In this document: positions 25,178 to 36,352 of the stretch, piece by piece | Layout of the letters: each line of letters starts with the position of its first letter | Numbering within the stretch: position 1 is the stretch's first letter | Source of the DNA: Mastigias papua | Lineage: Eukaryota; Cnidaria; Scyphozoa; Rhizostomeae; Mastigiidae | Direction of reading: 5' to 3' | DNA length: 64,000 nucleotides | Assembly: GCA_964019165.1 (NCBI GenBank) | Contig: OZ025271.1 | Coordinates: 16,648,459 to 16,712,458 of the forward strand | Notes under the pieces: model-generated | Database searches by the model: none | Seen by the model: only the letters and a program-made list of their open reading frames with translations | Told to the model about the DNA's origin: nothing | Made by a program: the position numbers and the translations under genes

Positions 25178-25547
25178 CACCAGCTGTCGTGAGGTAGGAG
25201 AGACGCGCAACAAAATCATAAAGATAGATGAAGAGGCAACTAAATTCATAGGTATATGATTGAGAAATGTCAATAGTTTTTATGACTTTTCCAGACAAAA
25301 TTAACATAAAATCGATTCAACCATGTTGGGGACTTTTATCCAAGCCATTTTACTCCAATATCTCCACTATGGAAGTCATGTAAAATGTTGCGAAAGAGGC
25401 AATGTCGTCAGAAAGATGATGCCTTTGCGTGGAACATGTATAAGAATTCACCAATGGCATGGGAGTAGCAAACAAGAAATGGGTGTGGTTTCTGACTGAG
25501 CAGTCGACACTCTTCGAAAAGCGTCTAATAATATCGACAAAGGGCTA
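25178..25547. other. Unassigned sequence
   Basis: No feature supported between the Penelope cluster and the MITE. Confidence 0.4.
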
Positions 25548-26398
25548 CAATAGTCGCTAAAAGTCCTGGGGCACTTTGCATTTTTTCATTCTGCAATGAA
25601 CTTTCATGTCCCCCCCCTTCTTCTCACAATGCTGGTTTTTAGGAGAAGTACATGTGAAAATGGGAAAATTTCACGTGCGTACCAACTCCAAGCGTACAAT
25701 ATTTATTGCATTTATTTATTTATTTATTCAAGTTTTTTATTTTGTTTGTAAGTAACATCAGGGAAAGGCCAATAGAGCCTATAACAAAGCCCTGACAAAG
25801 GAAGACAAAGACAGGAAAGCTAATTAGATAGGGAGATGAGATCAAGTTTGTTGATGTTAGATTTGAAGCAAGATAAGTTGTAGGATTCAGGAAAGCAAGT
25901 GGAAGGTAAGGTGTTCCAAAGTTAACAGGTTTTGGAATGAGAGAACATTTGTGGGAAAGAGTTCGTGGATTAGATAGTGTGACTTGGAAAGGGTGTGATT
26001 GAGTAGAGCTTCTGCTGGGTCGAACATGCCTCAGGGGATCAGGAATAATATTCTTGATTTCCAGTGAGCAATGTCCAAGAAAAAATCGATAGAAAATGGA
26101 CAGAAGTGCTACCAGATTTACTCTTATTTAAACACAATACCCTATCAGCTATTTAACAAGTTAACTAATAAAAAATAACTAAAGCTGCTCTTCCAAGGGG
26201 TGGTGTTTGTGTCGCTCTACCTCAAGAACTCCTTTAATCTTACATTAAAGGAGCTCAATGAAGAGCTCAATAGATGAAACCAACTTTGTTCTAGGGGGAA
26301 GGGTTTTGTGTGTGTGTGTACCAACGATGGCAAGATGAAAATGAAAGTAGTGTCTTATCAGTTTTCTTAAGTGTCCTAAGGAATTTTGACGAGTATTG
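25548..26398. mobile_element. Mariner-type MITE, second copy, split by an insertion
   Basis: The ends are caatagtcgctaaaagtcct on the left and, on the other strand, caatactcgtcaaaattcct on the right. TA lies on both sides (25546-25547 and 26399-26400). The outer parts (25548-25697 and about 26290-26398) match the complete copy at 17168-17439 in reverse orientation. The middle holds a LINE 3' fragment and other sequence. Confidence 0.78.
25700..26035 (-). pseudogene. LINE 3' end, copy 1 (second copy 59455-59750)
   Basis: The minus strand encodes fragments such as Trp-Asn-Thr-Leu-Pro and Ser-Phe near the end, typical of a LINE C-terminus, and finishes in an (AATA)n-type tail (25711-25731). It is inserted in a MITE. 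The copy at 59 kb has about 85-90 percent similarity by eye. Confidence 0.7.
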
Positions 26399-26414
26399 TA
26401 GATGCCCATTGAGG

Positions 26415-26560
26415 AAATTTTGTTGTTGTTTACTTTATTTTGAGTAGGCTGTTATACCGAGCTTTTTTCAGCAAATATAGGCCTACTGTGTATGTCGTAT
26501 TCGAGCATAAGACCCCTAGTTTAACGTCCCTTCCAAAGGACGTCTATCTGTGAAAGTTGC
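26415..26560 (-). mobile_element. SINE-like element, partial copy 2
   Basis: Matches the 3' part of 12329-12591 (tattttgagtagg, ataggcctac, cccctagtttaacgtccc). The tRNA-like head is missing. Confidence 0.6.
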
Positions 26561-27082
26561 TGTATGCGCCAACCATGCTACTTAGTGAAATATCATAGGA
26601 TTTACTGACAAAAAGGTAGGTTTTGCTGACGAAGTGTCTTTCCAGGGTGAGTGTAGCACCACCATATCCTCCCTGCTCGCGACGGACCTGTCAAATGGCG
26701 CATCTCTTAAAGGGAATGAAGAACCATTTCTACCAAAATCAGTCTCATGACCATTTGGCTACGAGACATATAATGAACTTTATCAAAATTGCTTAAAAGT
26801 GTTAATAAGAAGTGTTTAATTTTGTCAGCAATTTTTCAAACAATTAACAATGAAGAAACTATATACATCTAGTATACAACTGGATTCTCGTTATATACCG
26901 GTAATTACATTTCTGTCCTAACGAACTGTAGAATTGCATCTTGTTATGAGCTAGCACGATTATTTCGAAAATCTCCAACTACAGCGAATTACTGGGGATA
27001 TTGCCCTCCTTGCCCCCTCTGCGGCTGCGGCTCATTTGTCGGCAGATACAAAACTGTGCTTAAAGTCTGTTGGTACTACAAA
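26561..27082. other. Unassigned sequence
   Basis: No feature supported. Confidence 0.4.
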
Positions 27083-27653
27083 AATTCACTATAGCACGAA
27101 AAAGCTGTAATATTCTTTTATCATACTGAAAGCTTTTTGCATCCGACACTCGTCAGAGTATGAAACGACGGATAAAGACGGAAAAGTGAACTGAAATATT
27201 CAGGAAGAAAAGCAGCATAGTAAGAGAGCGGCCATCTCGTATTTGCAAAAAATAATCCTAAATGACTTGTAATTTGGCAATAGGACAACATCCTATAACA
27301 AATCTAGAATGCGCCAAAACATATACACACCATAATTTTCGGATCATAGGGCAAGCAAGGTCATCCTTTCATTTAAGTGCTTTGGAATCAGTTTACTTTA
27401 AGACTCAAAACCCAACATTGTGTACACAAACAGAGTTCATTTTCTCACTTGGACTCTTCAAGTAAACAATGGAGAATATGTGCTAATTGGCCAATCATAG
27501 GGCCAAATAGACGCATTATTCATCTTCACGTACCGGCATCTGGCTATACATTTCCGTCCACCTTTCAGTCGTTGTCCGACGTTTCACTCTGACAAGCATC
27601 GGACGATATAAGCTCTTGATACTAAAGGAATGCTCCCGCTTTTTCGTGTTATA
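27083..27653. mobile_element. Foldback element, copy 2 (internal deletion)
   Basis: The right half (about 27210-27653) matches the right arm of the element at 6568-7553. The left half is reduced to about 27083-27205, so most of one arm and the centre are gone. The ends (tatagcacgaaaaagctg and its complement-like partner) and the cgacactcgtcagagtatg phrase are kept. Confidence 0.8.
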
Positions 27654-27889
27654 ATGAATTATTGTGTTTATCAATATTAACTAAAAGGTATTTCTACAAA
27701 CAATTGAGTGCTTAACCATAGCTCTCCTGCTTCCGTGATTGCTGAAAAAATCGCTAGCGTGCTCTGGGTATTCGGCACCAAAGAACTTTTAGTGTGATAA
27801 GAAATTCTTGCATTGATAACATGGCTTTTCTGCAATGACAAACACAGAAAACGTGAAATAACATTATCACATAATTTCTGACTTGGGTA

Positions 27890-28440
27890 CTGACATAAAT
27901 TTGAATCCCCTTCGGCCCTTCCCCAAACGCCAAGTATTACTTCAAGATATTCTAATCATCTTCAGTTGAAAGTAATCTGCTTACAAGTCCTGTTGAGAAA
28001 CTGTTCTTTTGATTGAAAGAGATCGTTATTCGCAAATGAATTCGGCTTGATGCTTTGGACTGCTTCAAGGGATTAGAACATAGACTATTATTCAAATACT
28101 ACTAGGGAATATAAAATACGATTAGTTGTATTCAATAGGGAGTATTTGATCCCGTTGCTTACATTAAAATCAAGGAATTTGATCCAGTTGCTTGCATTAA
28201 AATGAAGGAAATTTATCCCGTTGCTTACATTAAAATCAAGGAATTTGATCCAGTTGCTTGCATTAAAATGAAGGAGTTTTATCCCGTTGTTTACATTAAA
28301 ATCAGGGAATTAGACCCCGTTGCTTACATTAAAATCAAGGAATTTGATCCCGTATTTTGCATTAGAAACAAGGAATTCGATCCCAACTCATGCACAAAAA
28401 GCAAGAAACTTGATTCTGTTCATTGCAATGAAATCTAAAA
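27890..28440 (-). repeat. Minisatellite-bearing dispersed element, copy B
   Basis: Partial copy of the element at 15695-16540, same orientation. About eight 33-bp units (28150-28430) are built on gttgcttacattaaaatcaa. Since 33 is a multiple of 3 the array stays open as an 11-residue repeat (Lys-Glu-Phe-Asp-Pro-Val-Ala-Tyr-Ile-Lys-Ile), which I regard as incidental. Confidence 0.85.
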
Positions 28441-31100
28441 CTACTAACATATCAATAGAAAGTTTCCTTCTAGTCTAATAAGAAGAAATTGCTGCAAATT
28501 TTGATGGCTTCTCTGAGTGTCAGTCCTGTGGTGCTTCAGTTTACTTCTCGGTTCAGTAGTGCCCTTTCTCGATCCAATATGCTTTAGACCAACAATTGCG
28601 TCATCACGTGATTCTGAATCAATGCAATTGCTTCTACGTCTGCCCATTTCCGCTCAATACAGAGGGCTGTTTAGGGGTTTCAGGAACAGGGGAACATGCC
28701 AAATACATCAAGGGAGCAAGGGGTTATGGTGAAAATTAAACGGAACAAGGGAATATAAACTTGTCCAGGGATCAGAGAGAGGGGTTTTCCTTGGAATATT
28801 GTTCAATGATTTTTGCAACTTAGCTTACCGAAATTCAAAATGAAAGGTGATTCGAAGTGTAACCAAAGCTTATGTTGTTCCATCAGCGTAAAACAGATTT
28901 GTATGCTACTTTTTTGCAAACTTCACTTGATGCAGCATTTCAGCAAGTACCATACATGTGAAAAGATTGAAACAATGTCGTGTTGGAGAGGAGAGCATGG
29001 GCAAAGTGCACCTCAACATTTTGGTCTCTCTACCAAAGATAAGCCTGGGGCACTACCTGCAAACCCTGTCAAGGAAAAAACTGCTCTGCAATCAACAGGT
29101 TTGTTGGAAATCGTAATGTCTAGCGAGTGTGGCTCTCAATCAACAAAGCAGGCTAACTTGAGTTGTTTCGCATTTTGACTAACGTGAGAAGGATTCCCGT
29201 ACCACCGTATCACACTAGGATCACACCCAAAATCGGTCTCGATTTTACTCTGATCTTACTTCATTTCTTCTCAATAGCCACCATGCCATGGAGGAGCCAC
29301 TGCTTTGTAAAGTGGGTAAATTACCTTCCCATACCCCACCTCCAATAGTTTCAAACTGTGGTAAGTTAGATTCTTCCAAAATGAAATAAAAGTTATTCAA
29401 GTCTCTCGCACGCATACCGATATATTAATTGGCCGTTTTCTATCTAAAATAGGTGCATCTTTATGTTCAAACAGGGCTTCTCCCTATCATTTAAAGGGTG
29501 CGATCCCAATAAGTGTCCTGGGGGCAAAGTCCCAGAACTTTCTTTTCTACCTCGTCATCAGGGGCATGTGAATGGGAGCATGATTAGAATCTAGGCAGAA
29601 GACTCTCTACAGCAACATACTGAGGTGCTTTCTCCTTCTAATGGCCTTACTTGAAGTTTTATAAAGTCTCTTGCATTAGGGAAACAGTAGATGATCTGTC
29701 CATTGATGGTATTCCTATATTTTTGCCAAACTCTCTGTAGAACCAGGCCCCTTATTTGACAAATGCCCGAAAATGATACTCAATTGTCAATTCTGTAAAT
29801 AGGTACCCTAAAATCTCCCCGTACTCGGAGCAATAGCTAAAATAAAATTAGAAATAGCTTGGTTGGTATCTTGTTATTTGAAAGTATTTGCTTGAAGGTA
29901 TATTAAAATTCAACCCATTTCTCATCACCCTGCTCCTCTGCCGCTTGTTAAAACGCCGAAGTATGGATAAGTTAACTATTGACCACCAGTCTACAAATGC
30001 CTAAAAAACTCTGGGGAGCATGAGGATCCTCTCAAAGGATCAGAGGACTAAGCGGAAATTAAACAAGAAACATGCGAACACATACCTCCTAAACAAACCT
30101 CAATAGAAGCAAATGATATATAGATTTCTGAGAGTACATAAATTTAAACAACTTTTAGTGAAAAACTGTAAGAGAGATTCGTGGCTAAACTTGCGGTTGA
30201 TTTACTTGACCATTCAATCAAAGAAACGTGCAGTAGAGATTTATGCTCTTAAGGCTTAGCGTAGAACATAGTCTTTTTAGAACCAGACTGAAAGAATATA
30301 GGGCTTAGGACAAGAAAGAATCAGGTCAACTGGCATCATAGAAACTGAGCTGGTACCCAGTTGCCTATACCGTTGAAACAACTTTAAGGACAGCTGCCTT
30401 AAAGTCATCCATCATAAATAGTCTTGCTCAGGGGGGGGGGAGAAGATATTAAGTAGGGTATATAAGACATGGGCTAAACTCTCAAAGGGCATCTGGAGCA
30501 AAGAATAAACAGGAAATTCATTGCAGCAAAAGAGAAGAACATGCCATCATAATACTACATTTCATCCAACGAGCATCCAAATTAAAGGAATTTTCTAAAT
30601 CAATTTTGACGTTGACTGTTTCTCTCAGTAGCCCTGTTTGGTCTTAGAACTTCTATTCTAAATAACCTTCATTTGTGCTTTTAGCTATTATCTTATGTAG
30701 CCAACTGTAAACAAATTGTTAATGATAATAACCATTGTCACTCAATAGCCAAATAACGGCAAGAATCATCAAAAGACTAACAGTGTTGCCGACAGCTAAC
30801 CATTAGGCCCCCTGTAGCAAATGCCTTCATTTGTGCTCTCGAGGAAAGATGTAACATTTTACTATTGTTTTGTGATATTATTTTGCATCCTAATAATGTG
30901 GCATTACGGAATTTGATACACATAAATGAATTTTGAATATTTTGTTTCAATGGCAGGTAATATCATGAGAATATACTTTATTACTAAATAATGCAAATAT
31001 TTAATTAGAGACATATTAATACTTAGCATCAGTCATTTGTCGTCTTTAGATTTAATCATGCACACAATAAAACTGAGTCTAATCTGTAATGTTGTTTTGC
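28441..31100. other. Long stretch without supported genes
   Basis: Open frames at 28517-28732, 28813-29178 and 29163-29348 (plus) have no recognisable domain. A G11 homopolymer lies near 30431. The 5' end and promoter of the NACHT gene should lie at the right edge, but no promoter element is clear. Confidence 0.4.
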
Positions 31101-31114
31101 TTCTAGAGCTTATC
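31091..31114 (+). promoter_or_regulatory. Acceptor-like site 8 nt upstream of the NACHT ATG
   Basis: gttgttttgcttctag ends with AG at 31105-31106, followed by an 8-base leader and ATGATG. It could be a 5' UTR intron end or a trans-splice acceptor. Confidence 0.5.
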
Positions 31115-34100
31115 ATGATGGAAAATCAAAGAGGTGATTTAAGTGAGTTCAATTGCTTATAAGCAATATAACATCTCAAATAATTTCAAAATCAATGGAT
31201 GTCTTTTGCGATAGCCAAAAAAATCGTTTAATTATGTACTAACTAGTTGCTACACAAGATATCCGATCCTATCCAAGCATGAGGTTGATATAAAGATAAA
31301 ATGTATAATTTTGCATTTCAGAGTCTCAATACTTAGCGAAAAAAAGAAAGCTATAAGTAACATACTGAAGGTAGTTAGTCTGGCCTAAAATTAGTCAGAG
31401 CATGAAACATCGCATAAAAAATGAGGAGCTGAACAGCAATTCGCCACCAAAGAGATACTACTCGATGAGTAAAATTTAGGTCTACAGTGTAAACCTTTCG
31501 GGATCTGCATTAGCGAATATTGTCGTCGTCTTTCATGACAGTAGAGCTTTCAGAAAAATTTGACCAAACATTCTCCATCGAATATGCTGATTACGCTATT
31601 GTCGTCTGTCGATTTTATTAGAATATGATCATTTCCGTGAAAACCTCATCTTCCTACATCCAGCAACAAATATCAATGTAGAAGCGAGCAAACCAAATTC
31701 TTAAAATGTGCTTCAAACTCTGTCTACAATACACATTTTCCCATAGGACTATTAGTACGGATAAAATCTTTAATTAAGCTCTTACCATTAAGAAAGCTTA
31801 GGCTAATAGAGAACTTCAAGTGATTGAACCAAGATTTTCATTGGAAAAGTGTTCTCTTTATCTCTGAAAACCTATTGTTTCTACTTGTTGTAACGAGCTT
31901 CCAATTTTCATTATATATAGAAATGATTGTTTTGCATCAGGTATTCTTCAGAATTATTGTACATCGTTGTCTGTAGCCATCATTCTCATAATATGCAAAT
32001 GTAGAATTTTATTAGTTACGTGTTTTTTTAAGATAAATTGAAGGGATACTACAAACATCAATATCAAAAGCATGAAATTCACTCTGTAACTAACAATGAA
32101 ATAACTGTGCAAAAGGTCAACATTGCTGAATTTGCAGTGAACTTAAAGATAAGCACTGAATCTATACCTAAGAATACCTTCAGAGATGAAGCCAGACAAC
32201 ACTTTCTCAAGCTTAAAGAGTTCAAAAGTGATGATAAATTTGATGTATCAAATTTGATCGGAAAAGAACACCGTGTAACTTTTGTTCGTGGCATTGCTGG
32301 AATGGGAAAATCTGTGCTTGCAAAACGTATAACGTATGGGTGGGCGGAAGGCAAAATTTATAATGAATTCAAATTACTTATCATGTTCGAATGCAGAGAG
32401 CTGAATGAGTTTGTTGCAGACAAAGGGAGCAAGCTAATGAAGGATAACATTCTTACTGAATTTTTGAAAACAAAGACTAGTTGCGAATTGGATAATGGAG
32501 AAGGAATCCTGTTCATTGTAGATGGCCTCGACGAACTTTATGACATAGACTCGGATGATTCTCTCATCTGGCAGCTGCTAGATTGCAACCGTTCTGTGTG
32601 TAATAGGTCGAAAATTATATTGCTAGGGAGACCTCACATTGAAGAAAATCTTGATAACAATGACAGCAAAATGGGAAACTTGCGAAAAGTGGAAATTCTA
32701 GGGCTAACCAACAACCAAATTGAGGAATATATTCGCAAATTCAGCAAAAACCAAGAAAGCGCACCAGTAATAGCTAAAGACTCATTAGGGAGGTATCTTC
32801 CAATCTTGCATATTCCTCAGTTTCTAAATACGTATCATTGTGCTGCCAAATTGACGACAGTAGGAAAGATTCGGAATTCTGCAGAACTTTATTGTTGGAC
32901 GATTTATCTATTGTTTAAACAACATGCCTCTAGGCAACACTCAAATGGAAATCAAACTTGCAAGATATTTGAGGAAAATACTCACTTGCTGTTGTCCCTT
33001 TCCAAAGTGTGTTACGAGATGCTAGCAGAGAATAAAATCATTCTTGATAACATTCAATCGCTGTTTCATGACACAAGAGTGAACAAAAAATTTATCTCGA
33101 GCTTATTTGTTCCCACTACAGATGCTTCCAAGAAGAAGCGATATCAGTTTAAACATTTGTCACTGATGGAGTTTTTGTCAGCTTTGCACATTTGCAACAT
33201 CGAGGATGCAATGAATATTGTAATAGATCATCTGGAAAGTGGTTGGATCGAGGTAGTATCTTTTTTCTGTCGTTTAATATCTGGTTACTCGTACAAGGGA
33301 ATCATAAAAGATATGCTGACAAGTGTTAAAATAGTACCAAAATATCAAGCCAAAGATATGCTACCCGATATTCTGAAGACGCTACGCGAGACCTGGCTAA
33401 GTGAAAAGACAGTATTTGAGCGGTCTATTCAAATTATTGTTGACATATTAAATGATAAGTCCGTAGACACCGAATTTCTCCTTAACATCATTTCAAAACT
33501 GCACTGTTGGAACTTCTACTCCAATAGGACTGACAGTACTAACTTAACGGAAATCTGCCATCATCTAGAAATACAATGCAACTGTGATGAGAACAAGATC
33601 CAAGAAGTATTCAACAAAGTCAGCTTTGAAATGTTCACTGTCAATGAAGTAGGTCATTTAAACACTGTCAAGTACTTCAACATTTCTACCATCAAACTGC
33701 AAGGGATAAAGATAGAATCAGACTCCCTCCTTAAGTTGGAAATGGCTTTTAGGAAGGAAAGAAAGGTTCATGTGACAGACTGTGAAATCAATGATGAGGA
33801 AAAAGGGAGACAGAAGGCAGAAAATCGAGAGTCGTTGAACGAATTGATCATAAGACAATGTAAGTTGACTCATCAAAGCTTCATAACAATATGTGGTTGG
33901 GGAGTATCAACAGTGAAGTTTGAGCTGCGGAAGCTTAACATTGAAGCTGGTTGGTGGAGAGATTTAGTAGAGACTGTGACAAGTCAGAAGGGATGCGAAA
34001 ATCTTCAACTGAAAAGGTTGGTTATAAGGGACTGTGCGACTAGAATGAGTGAAGAACAGGAAGATACGGTAAGAGATTTCATTACTCATTTGCTTCTTGC

Positions 34101-34167
34101 TTACAAATACCAGATTACAACTGCCATCTTTATCCACTCAAAAATAAAACATATCAATGAAAATTAG
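31115..34167 (+). CDS. NACHT-domain NLR-like protein (two coding exons)
   Basis: Coding exons 31115-31142 and 32033-34167, with intron GTGAGT...TTTTTTTAAG, predict 720 residues. The single base left by exon 1 completes an Asn codon in exon 2, which supports the junction and gives the large exon the ATG it lacks. Residues 96-103 are Walker A (Gly-Ile-Ala-Gly-Met-Gly-Lys-Ser), 169-178 Walker B (Leu-Phe-Ile-Val-Asp-Gly-Leu-Asp-Glu-Leu) and 204-210 the sensor (Ile-Ile-Leu-Leu-Gly-Arg-Pro). Residues 382-391 hold the Phe-x-His-Leu-Ser-x2-Glu-Phe-Leu box that follows NACHT in NLRs. The C-terminus (about 560-700) has loosely LRR-like segments, without clean repeats. NLRs are cytosolic ATP-dependent sensors that oligomerise. 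With this start there is no N-terminal death-fold domain; an upstream exon could still supply one. NACHT call strong, exon 1 moderate. Confidence 0.88.
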
Positions 34168-34796
34168 TAATGTGCAGATTTCAATGATAGTGGAATTTAA
34201 ATATTTTTTGCGAGATAGTTCGAAATTTTGCATGTTACTCATTCACGTGAACATAGCCATTAACAAAAATGTTATTATCATGATCAAATCATGTTCCTAA
34301 TGATCTACGATGATTCCAAATCGAAAATTCCAAACAATGAAAATTCTATCAGTACGAACTGTTGTTTGCATTTATAGATAGATGACTGTGAGATAACTCT
34401 GCGCACTTATTGAGGAAGTGGTAAGTTAATACAACAAAAAAGGTTAGTTTAGAAGTTTCGATTATCTTATGAGTTTGACTAATACCTTATACTACACTTT
34501 GTGAAGAAAATCTCATGTTGCGAAATGGTTTCGAAGATTATCGCATTCATTCCTGCAATGACTCACGAGAATTTAACATATCCGTTTCTGCTGAGGTATG
34601 TCACACGGGAAAAACACAGTTACCAAATCATGAAGATAGGCCGTATTAAAGGGAATTGCCCAAATGACACTATGCAAACCAGACCCTAGTTCTTCTTATT
34701 GGAAAGAATGAACAGAGCACTGAAGGACTTTTTTGGACGAAATTTACCATAAGAAAGTCGGATATCAGTTCCCTCAGGTTTTAATGGAGTTAAGTC
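34168..34796. other. 3' flank of the NACHT gene
   Basis: The 3' UTR presumably starts here. I see no obvious AATAAA close to the stop; one occurs near 35057 (caataaaata). No other feature. Confidence 0.35.
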
Positions 34797-34847
34797 CTTG
34801 CGAATAGACGAAAAAAGTCCTTGGGACTTTTTTCGTCTATTCGCAAG
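34797..34847. repeat. Perfect hairpin, 23-bp arms, 5-base loop
   Basis: Left arm 34797-34819 (begins cttgcgaatagacg) and right arm 34825-34847 are exact complements around cttgg. A related phrase, ggacttttttggacga, occurs just upstream at 34727. It could be a palindromic insertion, a small hairpin RNA source or a copy artefact. Confidence 0.9.
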
Positions 34848-35511
34848 AGATTGGAAAGGAACCTGGAACCTCGCTTGTTACAGAGAAGCCAATCTAAAAT
34901 GTTGAAAACCTGCAGATCTGGCAAAAACATGGAGATCACAGGAATTCGCAAAGGTATACGCTTACATGAAAGCCTGCTAAGCAAACAGACAATGAGAAAA
35001 ATGAAAGCTAGGAGTGTGCTTATAATGAATTTTATCGCTGGATTTAATTTGTAGGCAATAAAATATTTTTGTTCTCGAAAGTTATTGGGATAAGTACATC
35101 AGAATCTCATAAATCTGTAAAAAGAAAACGCACAATAGACATGCATTTGAAACATAAGATGCTATATGGGGTTTTCAAAGCCAAGAAAAAGTACAAAGTG
35201 TGGGCATCCAATATTTCATGCCTTAACGCTTCCCGTGACACCAAAGAATCTCCATGTTAAACTATTCCTGCAATAGGTCCTCGGTCTTTGTGTTCTTAAA
35301 ACTTACCTCGTGAATCAGACACTGATTCTAAGGGTTTGAGAAAAGAAAGAAACAAAAGAAAGCCCAGTTTCATGTTTACTACAAATCCCGCATTCTCAGG
35401 AAATGCAACAATTCTCTAAGAATCGAGGCTCAAACTAGCTATTTCAATCCAATGCTATTATATTTTAATACGTAGGTACACGCTTTTTAAGAAAAAAGCT
35501 TATAATAATTT
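34848..35511. other. Unassigned sequence
   Basis: Frames at 34821-35054 and 35069-35260 (plus) have no recognisable domain. A possible polyadenylation signal is at about 35057. Confidence 0.35.
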
Positions 35512-35516
35512 AAGAC

Positions 35517-35926
35517 CAGGGTTCATACATATCCTGCCTAATAATTTTTCCTGACTTCTCCTGACTTTCTTCTTGAAAATGAAGGTGTTTTTCCTGGCTA
35601 CATATCAGAAATACATAATATTTTTCCTGACCAGCTGGTGTTACAAATGATGCGAGCGACTGACTCATCTTTTAAAACTAGGAAATTGAGCACAGTTTTC
35701 CATTATGGGTACAAAAAAGTAGGTTCTCTGCTCAACTGGGCCAAAAATATCACAAACTTTGCAATGTCCACAGTTGGCTATTGTGTACCAATGAACTCAT
35801 TCGCATAGACAAAAAAATTCCTGACTTTTTCCTGACTTTCTTCAAGTTTCAATAAAATTCCCTGACTTTTCCTGGCTATCCTTAAAAATACAGTTTTTCC
35901 TGATTTTCCTGACAGTATGAGCCCTG
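35517..35926. mobile_element. hAT-like non-autonomous element (410 bp)
   Basis: The ends cagggttcatac and (reverse strand) cagggctcatac form a terminal inverted repeat. AAGAC occurs immediately on both sides (35512-35516 and 35927-35931), a 5-base target duplication candidate. The interior is rich in cctgacttt. No transposase is present. Confidence 0.75.
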
Positions 35927-35929
35927 AAG

Positions 35930-36185
35930 ACTCAGAAGGCCAATATCTTATGAAAATGTAAAGAAAATCACAAGGCTCAATTTCCAAAGTTCATCTTTCT
36001 ACATGCCAGAAATCAACATTAGCTTATCTTTTTGCAAGCTGCTGTATTAAGATCGAAAGTTTTCTTTGATAGTCCTGGTTAAAAAAGATCAACCGTTTTT
36101 ATAACAAATAATGGAAACCTCCTTTTGCCAGCTTACTCCAGCAAAAGTTAAGAAAATATTGAGAAAATCTCAGCCTCTATTCATT
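35930..36185. repeat. Dispersed repeat, copy 2
   Basis: Partner of 2505-2830, immediately after the hAT-like element. The shared segments are in the same order and orientation. Confidence 0.55.
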
Positions 36186-36352
36186 CTGCGGAATGACATC
36201 CCAAACAGCAACTTGGAACTTCTTTGTACTGAAGTTCAGCCCTATAAAAGCAAGTCCTCCCTTTTAATTGCATGGTATAGGCTCATGATCAGATTACCAC
36301 ATTCCATAGAGTTGAAGCTGTTCTATCTTACCTGGGCTGGGAGGGTAAGGAA

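Noticed and set aside
28150..28430. CRISPR-like regular repeat array (also at 16250-16480 and 59890-60260)
   Set aside because: The units are tandem without unique spacers and the sequence is eukaryotic; it is a minisatellite.
28202..28438. Repetitive 78-residue protein with an 11-residue period
   Set aside because: A 33-bp unit stays open by arithmetic. The copy at 16 kb has stops in the same frame, so there is no sign of selection for coding.
28813..29178. 121-codon open frame with many cysteines at its start
   Set aside because: The cysteines do not form a known spacing, there is no splice or homology evidence, and the start is not convincing.
32079..32354. Minus-strand ORF of 91 codons inside the NACHT exon
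   Set aside because: It is antisense to the Walker A region of a well-supported gene and is a shadow.
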